Of a stretch of DNA of 64,000 nucleotides, positions 25,431-33,632 are shown piece after piece (positions within the stretch are counted from its first letter, which is position 1; each line of letters starts with the position of its first letter). Source of the stretch: Pseudonocardia alaniniphila. Lineage in GTDB: Bacteria; Actinomycetota; Actinomycetes; Mycobacteriales; Pseudonocardiaceae. Under the pieces are notes generated by a model. The model saw only the letters and a program-made list of their open reading frames with translations. It was not told the origin of the DNA and ran no database searches. The stretch spans positions 248,001 through 312,000 of the forward strand of contig NZ_JAKXMK010000002.1 in the NCBI RefSeq assembly GCF_022524485.1, in the 5' to 3' direction. A program made the position numbers and the translations under genes.

Positions 25431-25841
25431 CTACCCGGCCGGCCGGAAGACCGGGACCGCGGTGCCGTCGTGGTCTTCCCAGTCGAGCTCCACACGCTGC
25501 CCGATGCGGACGGTACCGGGTTCGGCGACCACCTCGGTGAGGATGCGGAAGCCCTCGTCGAGGTCGATGTAGGCCACCGTGTAGGGCGCGTGCGCGCGGA
25601 AGAATGACTGGCCGTGCTGCCGCACCACCGTGAACGTGTAGACGGTGCCGCGGCCCGCGGAGTCGAGCGTCTCGAGGTCGGCGTCGTCGTGGCCGCGGGG
25701 ATAGAACACCACCTCGCCCGTGCTGCGACGGCGCTGGTAGGTGAGCCGGTGCTCGCCGCAGGCCCGCCAGAACGGGCCGGTGTCGGCCTCGTCCAGCACC
25801 GGCAGGGGGCGCGCGGGTGCCGCGTCGGCGGTGGCGCTCAC
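25431..25841 (-). CDS. DUF35/OB-fold partner of a thiolase-like enzyme, zinc ribbon cysteines lost
   Basis: A protein of 136 aa with the DUF35 layout: an N-terminal helix (D-T-G-P-F-W-R-A-C-G-E-H-R-L-T-Y-Q), a rubredoxin-like zinc ribbon position, and a C-terminal OB fold (G-R-G-T-V-Y-T-F-T-V-V near residue 63, then I-G-Q-R-V-E-L-D-W near 113). The C-x2-C … C-x2-C ligands expected at about residues 35-60 are missing: the region reads Q-R-R-R-S-T-G-E-V-V-F-Y-P-R-G. Members with a broken ribbon still act as stabilising partners in thiolase or aldolase complexes. It begins five bases after the thiolase-like stop and is in the same operon. Confidence 0.75.
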   Translation of the reverse strand: MSATADAAPARPLPVLDEADTGPFWRACGEHRLTYQRRRSTGEVVFYPRGHDDADLETLDSAGRGTVYTFTVVRQHGQSFFRAHAPYTVAYIDLDEGFRILTEVVAEPGTVRIGQRVELDWEDHDGTAVPVFRPAG

Positions 25842-25846
25842 GGTGA

Positions 25847-27031
25847 TCAGTCCTTTCCGAGGACGATGGTGGCGGCGGAGTGGCGGGTGCCCAGCTGCCC
25901 GCCGTTGCCGTGGGCCACGGCCAGGCGGGCGCCCTGAACCTGCGAGGTCGACTCGCCGCGCAGCTGCCGGGCGGCCTCGATCAACAGGAAGATCCCGCGC
26001 ATGCCGGGGTGGTTGGACGACAGGCCGCCGCCGTCGGTGTTCAACGCGGGTGCCCCGGGGCGGTCCCAGCGCAACCGGCCGCCCTCGACGTAGGAGCCGC
26101 CCTCGCCCTTCTTGGCGAAGCCGAGGTCCTCCAGCAGCGTCAGCACGGTGATGGTGAACGAGTCGTAGATCATCGCGATGTCGATGTCCTCGGGCCGCAC
26201 TCCCGCCTCGCCGAACGCGAGCGGCGCCGACCGTGCCCCGGCGCTGGTGGTGAGGTCGCGGGTGTTGCCCGGGTAGCCCACCGCCTCACCGCTGCCGAGG
26301 ATCCAGACCGGATCCTTGCGGATCCCCGCCGCGACATCGTCGCCGACGATCACCACCGCGCCGCCGCCGTCGGAGACGAGGCAGCACTCCAGCAGGTGCA
26401 ACGGGTCGGCGACCATCCGGGAGCCGAGCACGTCGTCCACGGTGAGCTCGCCGACGTTCTTGATCCCGATGTCACGCAGCCCGGCGACGGCCTCCGGGTT
26501 GCGCACCGCATGCGCACGCGTGGTCACCGCGATCTCGGCGAGTTGCTCGGGTGTGGTGCCGTACTCGTGCATGTGCCGCTGGGCCACCAGGGCGTAATTG
26601 CCGATCAGCGGCAGCCCGTAGGGGGTCTCCATGTTCATCCCGGGTGCCGGGTCGGGGGTGCTGCGGGCTCCGGTGCCGATGGCTCTGGCCTCGCTCTTGG
26701 CGGTGGAGCCGTAGGTCAGCAGCGCGACGTTCGCCCGGCCGGCGGCGATGTCGCGGGCGGCGTGGGCGGCGTGGAACTCGTACGAGCTGCCACCCAGCGA
26801 CGTCGTGTCGATCACCCGCGGTGCGATACCGAGGTGCTCGGCCACGGTGATGCCCGACATCGAGCCGGTCTCGCCCGCGTCGTACAGCGCGTCGACGTCG
26901 GCGAAGGTCAGCCCGGCGTCCTCCAGCGCCCGAGCAGCGGACTCGGCCTTGATCTGCATCTTGCTGCGGCCGGGTGCCCGGCGCAGGGGGTACTCGTGGA
27001 TCCCGGCGATCGCCGCCCGTCGCGGTGCCAT
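25847..27031 (-). CDS. Thiolase-superfamily protein, SCP2/Ltp type, possible acyl-CoA retro-aldolase
   Basis: A protein of 394 aa with the non-specific lipid-transfer (SCP-x/Ltp) thiolase fold: Y-D-S-F-T-I-T-V-L-T-L-L-E-D-L-G-F near residue 286 and the C-terminal H-G-N-G-G-Q-L-G-T-R-H-S-A-A-T-I-V-L motif. The position of the N-terminal nucleophilic cysteine reads T-T-S-L-G-G-S-S-Y-E-F (about 78-88), with no Cys. That absence, and the adjacent DUF35 gene, resemble the steroid side-chain aldolase Ltp2 with its DUF35 partner rather than a true thiolase. Start is the ATG at 27031. The hydratase-2 gene lies 61 bases upstream in the same operon. Confidence 0.8.
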   Translation of the reverse strand: MAPRRAAIAGIHEYPLRRAPGRSKMQIKAESAARALEDAGLTFADVDALYDAGETGSMSGITVAEHLGIAPRVIDTTSLGGSSYEFHAAHAARDIAAGRANVALLTYGSTAKSEARAIGTGARSTPDPAPGMNMETPYGLPLIGNYALVAQRHMHEYGTTPEQLAEIAVTTRAHAVRNPEAVAGLRDIGIKNVGELTVDDVLGSRMVADPLHLLECCLVSDGGGAVVIVGDDVAAGIRKDPVWILGSGEAVGYPGNTRDLTTSAGARSAPLAFGEAGVRPEDIDIAMIYDSFTITVLTLLEDLGFAKKGEGGSYVEGGRLRWDRPGAPALNTDGGGLSSNHPGMRGIFLLIEAARQLRGESTSQVQGARLAVAHGNGGQLGTRHSAATIVLGKD

Positions 27032-27092
27032 GTGCGTCTCCCCGTCTGGTGAATGCGGCCGGTAGGTCAGCGCGGTAGGTGGGCGCGGTGGG

Positions 27093-27941
27093 TCAGCGCA
27101 GCCGGAAACGGCCGCGGTCGATGACCACGCTGCCGTCCGCTGTGCTCGTCCGGAACAAAGCGTCGTCGGGGCCGCCGGCTCCCGTCCACACCGAGACGAC
27201 GAGCTCCTGGCCGGGCAGGACCGGCCTGCTGAAGCGGCCCGACATCCCGCCGAACCGCTTCGGGTCGGAACCGCACACGGCGTGCAGAAGGGCGCGGCCG
27301 GTGAAGCCGTACGTGCAGAGCCCGTGCAGGATCGGGCGGTCGAAGCCGCCGCGTGCGGCGAACGCGGGGTCGGAGTGCAGCGGGTTGCGGTCGCCCGAGA
27401 GCCGGTACAGCAGCGCCTGGTCCGGGCGGATGCGGTAGCGCACCTGCTCGTCGGGCTCGCGATCGGGGAGCGTCCAGGTGTCGCTCTGGCCCGGCTCGCG
27501 GCCGAAACCGCCTTCGCCGCGGATGAACACGCCGCTGCGCGTGGTGACGAGCGGCCGTCCGTCCAGCGTCGCGGTGTTCTCGGTGGTGACGAGCGCGCCG
27601 CTGCCCTTGTCCTGGATGGCGGTGACCCCCGAGGTGACCTGCACCGCCCCGGCGACGGGCAGTGTGGCGTGCAGCTCGAACGCCTGCTCGGCGTGCACGA
27701 GCTTCGCGGGGTCGAAGTCGCCGAGCCGGCGGCCCGTACGAGCCGCCGCGGCGAGCACGCCGAAGGTCGGGAGCACCTGCTGCTCCACACCGGCGGTGTT
27801 CTCGGTGGTGAACTGCAGCTCGGTGGTGGGGTCGTCGGCCCCGGCCCCGACGCCCAGTGCGTAGAGGATGGCATCGGTGGCGTTCCAGGACCGGTCGACC
27901 GGCTCCGACCGGATCCCGACGAGGCTGTGGTCGAGCGCCAT
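27093..27941 (-). CDS. MaoC-type (R)-specific enoyl-CoA hydratase 2, double hot-dog
   Basis: A protein of 282 aa with two hot-dog domains. The N-terminal half (about 1-140) resembles MaoC_dehydrat_N. The C-terminal half carries the hydratase-2 motif Y-R-L-S-G-D-R-N-P-L-H-S-D-P-A-F-A near residues 183-199, with catalytic Asp and His, followed by F-D-R-P-I-L-H-G-L. It hydrates trans-2-enoyl-CoA esters. It is the first gene of the minus-strand operon and is divergent from the CoA-ligase operon across a 174-base promoter region with two operator-like sites. Confidence 0.88.
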   Translation of the reverse strand: MALDHSLVGIRSEPVDRSWNATDAILYALGVGAGADDPTTELQFTTENTAGVEQQVLPTFGVLAAAARTGRRLGDFDPAKLVHAEQAFELHATLPVAGAVQVTSGVTAIQDKGSGALVTTENTATLDGRPLVTTRSGVFIRGEGGFGREPGQSDTWTLPDREPDEQVRYRIRPDQALLYRLSGDRNPLHSDPAFAARGGFDRPILHGLCTYGFTGRALLHAVCGSDPKRFGGMSGRFSRPVLPGQELVVSVWTGAGGPDDALFRTSTADGSVVIDRGRFRLR

Positions 27942-27964
27942 GGCGCGCCTCCAGCGGAGTCGAG

Positions 27965-27979
27965 TGGAACTACATTCTA
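27965..27979. promoter_or_regulatory. TAGAA-N5-TTCTA-type site (copy 1) between acyl-CoA operons
   Basis: TGGAACTACATTCTA, one mismatch from the TAGAA-N5-TTCTA consensus, sits 24 bases upstream of the hydratase-2 start. In such GC-rich DNA TTCTA is rare, and three like-spaced sites occur upstream of the three associated operons. Confidence 0.5.
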
Positions 27980-28049
27980 GGACAACCCTCAGCGTGGCTC
28001 GATGCCCTTGTCAAGCCGTTGACAGCCTCGTCACGGTGCGGTCTCATGG

Positions 28050-28064
28050 AAGAATCTGATTCTA
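28050..28064. promoter_or_regulatory. TAGAA-N5-TTCTA-type site (copy 2) between acyl-CoA operons
   Basis: AAGAATCTGATTCTA contains the perfect palindrome AGAATC-T-GATTCT (28051-28063). It lies 52 bases upstream of the CoA-ligase ATG, where an operator would block transcription of the plus-strand operon. Confidence 0.55.
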
Positions 28065-28115
28065 AAACACGGATTTACCTCTGGCGTGCAGTGCGGAGCA
28101 GGTGGGGGACCGGGT

Positions 28116-30326
28116 ATGACTCAGGCCGATCACGTCGCAGTGGTCGATGACGAGCACGGAGTCGGGCAGCGGGACCGGGGCCGCCGGTCGCTGGCCTCAC
28201 CACAGCGCCTCCGGTCGTTCTTCGCCCCACGGAGCATCGCCCTCGTCGGGGCGTCGGAAGGTTCCGGCTGGGCCCGGTTCATCCTCGACAGCCTCTCCAC
28301 CTCGGGGTTCAGCGGCGAGCTGCGGCTCGTTCATCCCGTGCGTCCCCAGGCGTTCGGCCGCCCCACGGTGCCGAGCCTGCGAGCCCTGGACGAGCCCGTC
28401 GACCTGGCCTTCGTGCTGGCCCCCACCCGCGCCGTCGAGGGCGTGCTGGAGGACGCCGCCGCGGCCGGGATCCACAACGTCGTGGTGCTGGCGTCGGGTT
28501 ACGGCGACGGCGGGGGCGAGGAGGGCCGGGAACGCGAGCGCCGGCTGGTCGAGCGCGCGGTGGAACTCGACCTCACCCTGCTCGGTCCCAACTGCCTCGG
28601 CTTCGTGAACGCGGCGGCCGGTGTGGCGCCGTTCGGCCTGCACATCGTGCCGCCGCTGCGCAGGGGAGGGCTGGGCGTCGTGCTGCAGAGCGGCGCGCTC
28701 ACCAGCAACGTCCTCGCGTTCGCGCGGGCCCACGGCATCGGGATCAGCCTGCTCACGTCGATGGGCAACGAGGCGGTGATCACGGCGGCCGACGTGATCG
28801 AGCACCTCATCGACGACGACGACACACGTGTGATCGGTCTGTTCCTCGAGTCGGTCCGGGACCCTCAGCGGTTCACGGCCCTCGCAGAGCGGGCGCTTCA
28901 GGTCGGCAAGCCGATCGTGGCGCTCAAGGTGGGGCGCAGCCCGGCGGGCCAGTTGGCCGCGCTGGCCCACACCGGCGCCGTGGCGGGCGACGACGCTGTC
29001 GTGGCCGCGGCGTTCCGCCAGTTCGGGGTGACGAGGGTGGACAGCCTGGAGGAACTGCTGATCACGGCGGGGCTGCTCGGCTCGGGAACGGTGCCGACGG
29101 GCCGCCGGATGGGAGTGGTCACGGCGTCCGGCGGGGCGTGCGACATCATCGCGGACCGCAGCGCCGACGAGGGCGTGGAGATCCCGGAGTTCAGCGAGTC
29201 CACCGGTGACCGGCTGCGCGAACTGCTCCCGTCGTTCGCCGCGGCGCGCAACCCGCTCGACGTCACCGGGGTCATCCTGGCCGACACCGCCACGGCGAGC
29301 GCCAACCTCGGCGGCACCGCGCTGAACGCCGTGTCCGCCGACCCGAAGCTCGACTTCGTGCTCAACCTGATCTCCGTGCCCGTCGCCGCGCCTCCCGACC
29401 CGGCGGTGCCCGAACGCCGCATGGCCGACATCGCGGCCACCGTGGCACGGTCGCCGATCCCGATCGTCAACTTCTCCGCCACCTGCAGCGACCTCTCCGA
29501 GTACGGCGCCGACCTGCTCGACCGGCATGGCCTGCACGTCGTCGGGGGCATCGAGTTCGGGCTGACCGCGGTGGGGCACGCGATCCGGTGGAACGAGATG
29601 CGCCAGGACCGCGCCGCGCGTCCGGCGGCCGCACCGGCGCCCGCGCCGCGCGTCGCACTCGACGACCTGCCCAACGGTCCGTGGTCCGAGGCGCGGGCCC
29701 GTGACCTCCTGGTCGCGGCCGGAGTGCCGGTGGTGCCGGCCGAGCTCGTGCAGGACCCCGATGACGCGGTGGCCGCGGCCGAACGGCTCGGCCTCCCGGT
29801 GGCGGTGAAGGTCTGCTCGGCCGCCATCACGCACAAGTCGGACATCGGGGGCGTCGCCCTCGGCCTCGGCGAGCCCGACGCGGTGCACGCCGCGACGGAG
29901 AGCGTGCTCGCCGCAGGACGGGCGGTCACCGACGACGTCGAGGGCGCCCTGGTGAGCCCGATGCGCACCGGTGGCACCGAACTGTTCGTCGGCGTCTCGG
30001 TGGACCCCTCCTTCGGGCCGGTGCTCGCCGTCGGGCTGGGCGGGGTGTTCATCGAGGTGCTGCGCGACGTCAGCCTGCGGGTTCTGCCCGTCGATCCCAC
30101 AGAGGTGGCGCGCATGCTCGGTGAGCTGCGCGGTGCGCCGGTGCTGGCAGGCGCGCGCGGGACGGTTCCCGTGGATCTGCAGGCCGTGGCCGAGGTGGTG
30201 ACCACGGTCGCCGAGTGTGCCCGGTCGCTGGGCCCGGCCCTGCAGGTGCTGGAGATCAACCCGCTCTGGGTGGACGGGTCGCACGTCGAAGCCCTCGACG
30301 TGCTCGTGGTGACCGGGCCCAGCTGA
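28116..30326 (+). CDS. NDP-forming acyl-CoA synthetase (acetate-CoA ligase ADP-forming family)
   Basis: A protein of 736 aa fusing both halves of the NDP-forming acyl-CoA synthetase. Residues about 30-480 hold the CoA-binding and ligase domains (F-F-A-P-R-S-I-A-L-V-G-A-S near 35; phosphohistidine-loop region G-L-A-A-L-A-H-T-G-A-V-A-G near 288), and residues about 510-735 an ATP-grasp domain (G-L-P-V-A-V-K-V-C-S-A-A-I-T-H-K-S-D near 563). It should activate a carboxylate to its CoA thioester at the cost of ATP to ADP plus phosphate. The start is the ATG at 28116. It leads the seven-gene plus-strand operon and is the expected entry step for the substrate of the module. Confidence 0.85.
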   Translation: MTQADHVAVVDDEHGVGQRDRGRRSLASPQRLRSFFAPRSIALVGASEGSGWARFILDSLSTSGFSGELRLVHPVRPQAFGRPTVPSLRALDEPVDLAFVLAPTRAVEGVLEDAAAAGIHNVVVLASGYGDGGGEEGRERERRLVERAVELDLTLLGPNCLGFVNAAAGVAPFGLHIVPPLRRGGLGVVLQSGALTSNVLAFARAHGIGISLLTSMGNEAVITAADVIEHLIDDDDTRVIGLFLESVRDPQRFTALAERALQVGKPIVALKVGRSPAGQLAALAHTGAVAGDDAVVAAAFRQFGVTRVDSLEELLITAGLLGSGTVPTGRRMGVVTASGGACDIIADRSADEGVEIPEFSESTGDRLRELLPSFAAARNPLDVTGVILADTATASANLGGTALNAVSADPKLDFVLNLISVPVAAPPDPAVPERRMADIAATVARSPIPIVNFSATCSDLSEYGADLLDRHGLHVVGGIEFGLTAVGHAIRWNEMRQDRAARPAAAPAPAPRVALDDLPNGPWSEARARDLLVAAGVPVVPAELVQDPDDAVAAAERLGLPVAVKVCSAAITHKSDIGGVALGLGEPDAVHAATESVLAAGRAVTDDVEGALVSPMRTGGTELFVGVSVDPSFGPVLAVGLGGVFIEVLRDVSLRVLPVDPTEVARMLGELRGAPVLAGARGTVPVDLQAVAEVVTTVAECARSLGPALQVLEINPLWVDGSHVEALDVLVVTGPS

Positions 30327-30376
30327 TCGACCCCGTAGACCGACCCGCCTGATCGACCGCCTGAGGAGGCGACGAC

Positions 30377-31615
30377 GTGGAACTCGACCTGGGACCGGAG
30401 GCGTCCAAGTTCCGGCAGGAGACCCGGGACTGGATCGCCGACAATGCGCCCGCCGGCCTGGCCGACCTGGTCGACTGGACCGTCCCACCGATGACGGCGG
30501 GCGACCATTCCGCCCATGCGGCAGCAGCGAAGAGCCCACTGCACGAGGAGTGGGAGCGCAGGCTGCTGGCCGAGCGGATGATCTGCCCGCAGTGGCCGGA
30601 GCGGTTCGGCGGCCGCGGCTGGACCGCGGTGCAGAACGCCATCTACAGCGAGGAGTGCGCCCGGGCGGGCCTGCCGCGGATCCGGCGCGGGTTCGGTGAG
30701 GGGATGGTGGGCCCCTCGGTGATGGTGCACGGCACGCCTGAGCAGCAGGAACACTTCCTGCCGCGGATCATCAGCGCGGAGGACGTGTACTGCCAGGGCT
30801 TCTCCGAACCGGACCACGGCTCCGACCTGGGCGCCGTCTCCACGCGGGGCGTCGTCGACGGCGACGAGATCGTGATCAGTGGGCAGAAGGTGTGGACCTC
30901 GGGCTTCGCGCGGGCGAACATGATCTTCGTCCTGTGCCGCACCGACACCGCGGCCCCCAAGCACCGGGGCATCTCCTACGTGCTGCTCCCGATGCGCGAC
31001 AACAACATCGACGCGCGCCCGTTGCGCCAGCTCACCGGCAACGCCGAGTTCGGTGAGGAGTTCTTCGACGGCGCGCGGGCACCGCTGTTCAACGTGATCG
31101 GCGGGCTGAACAACGGCTGGCGCGTCGCGATGACGACGCTGGGCCACGAGCGGGGCGGCAGCGCAACGATCGGCCACCTGAAGTACCAGCGGCAGCTCGC
31201 CGCGCTGGTCGAGCTGGCCCGCGAGGTGGGCCGGGACAAGGACCCGATGGTGCGCCAGCAGCTCGCGTGGGCGCACACGCACGTCGAGATCATGCGCTAC
31301 CAGGGCCTGCGGCTGCTCGCCCAGCTGGCCGAGGGCCGCGAGCCGGGCCCGGAGGCGTCGATCTCGAAGCTCTTCTGGAGCGAGTACGAGCGCCGCGTCG
31401 GGGAGATCGCGATGGAGCTGATGGGACCCGAGGCGCTCGTGCGCCCCGACGGCGAGGGCTACCGGCTCTCGCACTGGCAGCAGGTCTTCCTCGCGAGCCG
31501 GGCCGGGACGATCTACTCCGGCACCAGCGAGATCCAGCGCAACATCATCGCCGAACGCGCGCTCGGGCTCCCGAGGGAGCCGCGCCCGGCCGAGTTGAAG
31601 GGAGCGGGGGCATGA
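30377..31615 (+). CDS. Acyl-CoA dehydrogenase (1)
   Basis: An FAD-dependent acyl-CoA dehydrogenase of 412 aa. It shows Q-G-F-S-E-P-D-H-G-S-D-L (about residues 139-150), K-V-W-T-S-G-F-A near 176, and the C-terminal Y-S-G-T-S-E-I-Q-R-N-I-I-A-E-R-A-L-G-L-P-R. It introduces the 2,3-double bond in an acyl-CoA. A second, sequence-diverged dehydrogenase follows two genes later; in actinobacterial steroid and side-chain pathways such pairs form alpha2-beta2 heterotetramers. It starts with GTG at 30377 and overlaps the SDR gene by ATGA. Confidence 0.88.
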   Translation: MELDLGPEASKFRQETRDWIADNAPAGLADLVDWTVPPMTAGDHSAHAAAAKSPLHEEWERRLLAERMICPQWPERFGGRGWTAVQNAIYSEECARAGLPRIRRGFGEGMVGPSVMVHGTPEQQEHFLPRIISAEDVYCQGFSEPDHGSDLGAVSTRGVVDGDEIVISGQKVWTSGFARANMIFVLCRTDTAAPKHRGISYVLLPMRDNNIDARPLRQLTGNAEFGEEFFDGARAPLFNVIGGLNNGWRVAMTTLGHERGGSATIGHLKYQRQLAALVELAREVGRDKDPMVRQQLAWAHTHVEIMRYQGLRLLAQLAEGREPGPEASISKLFWSEYERRVGEIAMELMGPEALVRPDGEGYRLSHWQQVFLASRAGTIYSGTSEIQRNIIAERALGLPREPRPAELKGAGA

Positions 31616-32511
31616 CGGCTGCCACGACGGGACTATCAGGGCGGGTCGCGGTTGTCACCGGGGCCGGGCGCGGGATCGGCGCCGGGATCGCCCGGCTGCT
31701 CGCCGCGCAGGGCGCGTCGGTGGTGGTGAACGACCTCGGGGTGGAGCTGGACGGCTCGGGGGCGGACAAGGGCCCCGCCGCCGAGGTCGTCCGGGAGATC
31801 ACGGAGGCCGGTGGCACCGCGATCGCCGACGGCGGCGACGTCTCCGACCCGGACCAGGCCGAAGGGCTCGTCCGTACGGCGATCGAGGAGTTCGGGAAGC
31901 TCGACGTGCTGGTGAACGTGGCCGGCATCCTGCGCGACCGGATGATCTTCAACCTCAGTGAGAAGGAGTGGGACGACGTCATCCGCGTCCACCTCAAGGG
32001 CCACTACAACACCACAAAGCCCGCGGCCGCGTACTGGCGCGACCAGCGCAACCCCGACGGCCACTACCGGCTGATCAACTTCACGTCGGTCTCCGGGCTG
32101 CACGGCGCCCCGGGACAGCCGAACTACGCCGCGGCGAAGATGGGCATCGTCGGCCTCACCTACTCCTGCGCCAACGCGCTGGGCCGCTACGGCGTCACGG
32201 CCAACGCGATCTCGCCCGGTGCCGCCACCAGGATGACAGCGTCGATCCCCAGCGAGCGGCAGTCCGGGGCCCTGCGCGACAGCGACGAGCGCTCGCCCGA
32301 CAACATCGCGCCGATCGTCGCGTACATCGCGAGCGAGGCGTCCGACTGGCTCACCGGCCAGGTCGTCGGCGCGCGCGGGTACGAGGTGCACCTCTACAAC
32401 AAGCCTGCGCCCGTCCGGCACATCGTCTCGGACGGCCCGTGGGAGTCCGACCGGTTGGCCGAGCTCGTCGAACGCACGTTCAAGCCCGCCGTCACCGGGA
32501 ACGGGCGGTAA
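31612..32511 (+). CDS. SDR-family 3-hydroxyacyl-CoA dehydrogenase, MFE-2/HSD17B4-like
   Basis: A short-chain dehydrogenase of 299 aa. The cofactor motif T-G-A-G-R-G-I-G lies near residues 17-24, N-D-L-G-V-E near 40-45, and the catalytic S … Y-x3-K set in F-T-S-V-S-G-L-H-G-A-P-G-Q-P-N-Y-A-A-A-K near 159-178. The long C-terminal region (Y-E-V-H-L-Y-N-K-P-A) is typical of the (3R)-hydroxyacyl-CoA dehydrogenase part of peroxisomal multifunctional enzyme type 2. It would act on the product of the hydratase-2. The ATG overlaps the stop of the upstream gene (ATGA). Confidence 0.85.
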   Translation: MTAATTGLSGRVAVVTGAGRGIGAGIARLLAAQGASVVVNDLGVELDGSGADKGPAAEVVREITEAGGTAIADGGDVSDPDQAEGLVRTAIEEFGKLDVLVNVAGILRDRMIFNLSEKEWDDVIRVHLKGHYNTTKPAAAYWRDQRNPDGHYRLINFTSVSGLHGAPGQPNYAAAKMGIVGLTYSCANALGRYGVTANAISPGAATRMTASIPSERQSGALRDSDERSPDNIAPIVAYIASEASDWLTGQVVGARGYEVHLYNKPAPVRHIVSDGPWESDRLAELVERTFKPAVTGNGR

Positions 32512-32516
32512 CGGCC

Positions 32517-33632
32517 ATGGACCTGGTGTTCACTCCCGAGCAGGAGCAGCTGCGGGCCTCGGTGCGGCGCTTCCTCGCCGAGAAGTCGCCGATCACGGCG
32601 GTACGTGCGTTGATGGACGGGCCGGTCGGCTACGACCCGGCCGTCTGGCGGCAGATGGCCGAGCAACTCGGCCTGCAGGGCCTCGCCCTCCCGGAGAAGT
32701 TCGGGGGGAGCGGCTACGGGTTCGTCGAGCTGGCCGTCGTGCAGGAGGAGCTGGGACGCGCGCTGCTGCCCGGGCCGTTCTCCAGCACGGTGGTGCTGGC
32801 AGCGCACGCCGTCCTGGACGCCGCCGACCCGGCCGCGGCCGAGGAGCTGCTGCCGGGGATCGCTGACGGATCGACGCTCGCCACGCTCGCCGCCGCGGGC
32901 GAGGGCGGCCGGTGGGACCCCGAGGCGCCCACGTTGTCGGCCGAGCAGGCGGGAGACGGTTGGGTGCTGCGCGGCAGCGTCGATCAGGTGCCGGACGGGC
33001 ACCTGCCCGGTCTGGTTCTCGCGGCGGCCCGCACTGCCGCGGGACCGTCGCTGTTCGCCGTCGACGCCGAGGCGCCGGGCCTCACCCGCACGGCGCTGCC
33101 CACCCTCGACCAGACGTCCCGGCTGGCTCGGCTGGACTTCACGGAGGTGCCGGCGCGGCTGGTCGGTACCGACGGCGCCGCCGGTTCCACGCTGCGGCGC
33201 ACGCTGGACCGGGCCGCGGTCGCGCTCGCCCTCGAGCAGGTCGGCGGGGCGCAGCGCGCGCTCGAGATGGCCGTGGAGTACGCGAAGGTCCGCAAGCAGT
33301 TCGACCGCCCGATCGGCAGCTTCCAGGCGCTCAAGCACAAGGCGGCCGACGTGCTCCTGCAGGTGGAGTCGGCGCGGGCGGCCGCCTACTACGCCACGTG
33401 GGCCGTGGCGCGGGACTCCGACGAGGTCCCGGCGGTGTCGAGCCTCGCCAAGGCCTACTGCTCCGACGCGTTCTTCGCCGCGGCGGCCGAGAACATCCAG
33501 ATCCACGGCGGCATCGGGTTCACGTGGGAGCACGACGCCCACCTGTACTTCAAGCGCGCGGCGGCCACGAAGCTCTTCCTCGGCGACCCGGCGTTCCACC
33601 GTGAGCGGCTGGCGGTGTCGATCGGCCTGTGA
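32517..33632 (+). CDS. Acyl-CoA dehydrogenase (2)
   Basis: A protein of 371 aa. The N-terminal half is shorter and less conserved than in dehydrogenase 1; the C-terminal domain has R-K-Q-F-D-R-P-I-G-S-F-Q-A-L-K-H-K near residue 260 and Q-I-H-G-G-I-G-F-T-W-E-H-D-A-H-L-Y-F-K-R near 328, where the Glu after Trp is the usual catalytic base in this subgroup. It begins five bases after the SDR stop. It likely pairs with dehydrogenase 1. Confidence 0.87.
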   Translation: MDLVFTPEQEQLRASVRRFLAEKSPITAVRALMDGPVGYDPAVWRQMAEQLGLQGLALPEKFGGSGYGFVELAVVQEELGRALLPGPFSSTVVLAAHAVLDAADPAAAEELLPGIADGSTLATLAAAGEGGRWDPEAPTLSAEQAGDGWVLRGSVDQVPDGHLPGLVLAAARTAAGPSLFAVDAEAPGLTRTALPTLDQTSRLARLDFTEVPARLVGTDGAAGSTLRRTLDRAAVALALEQVGGAQRALEMAVEYAKVRKQFDRPIGSFQALKHKAADVLLQVESARAAAYYATWAVARDSDEVPAVSSLAKAYCSDAFFAAAAENIQIHGGIGFTWEHDAHLYFKRAAATKLFLGDPAFHRERLAVSIGL

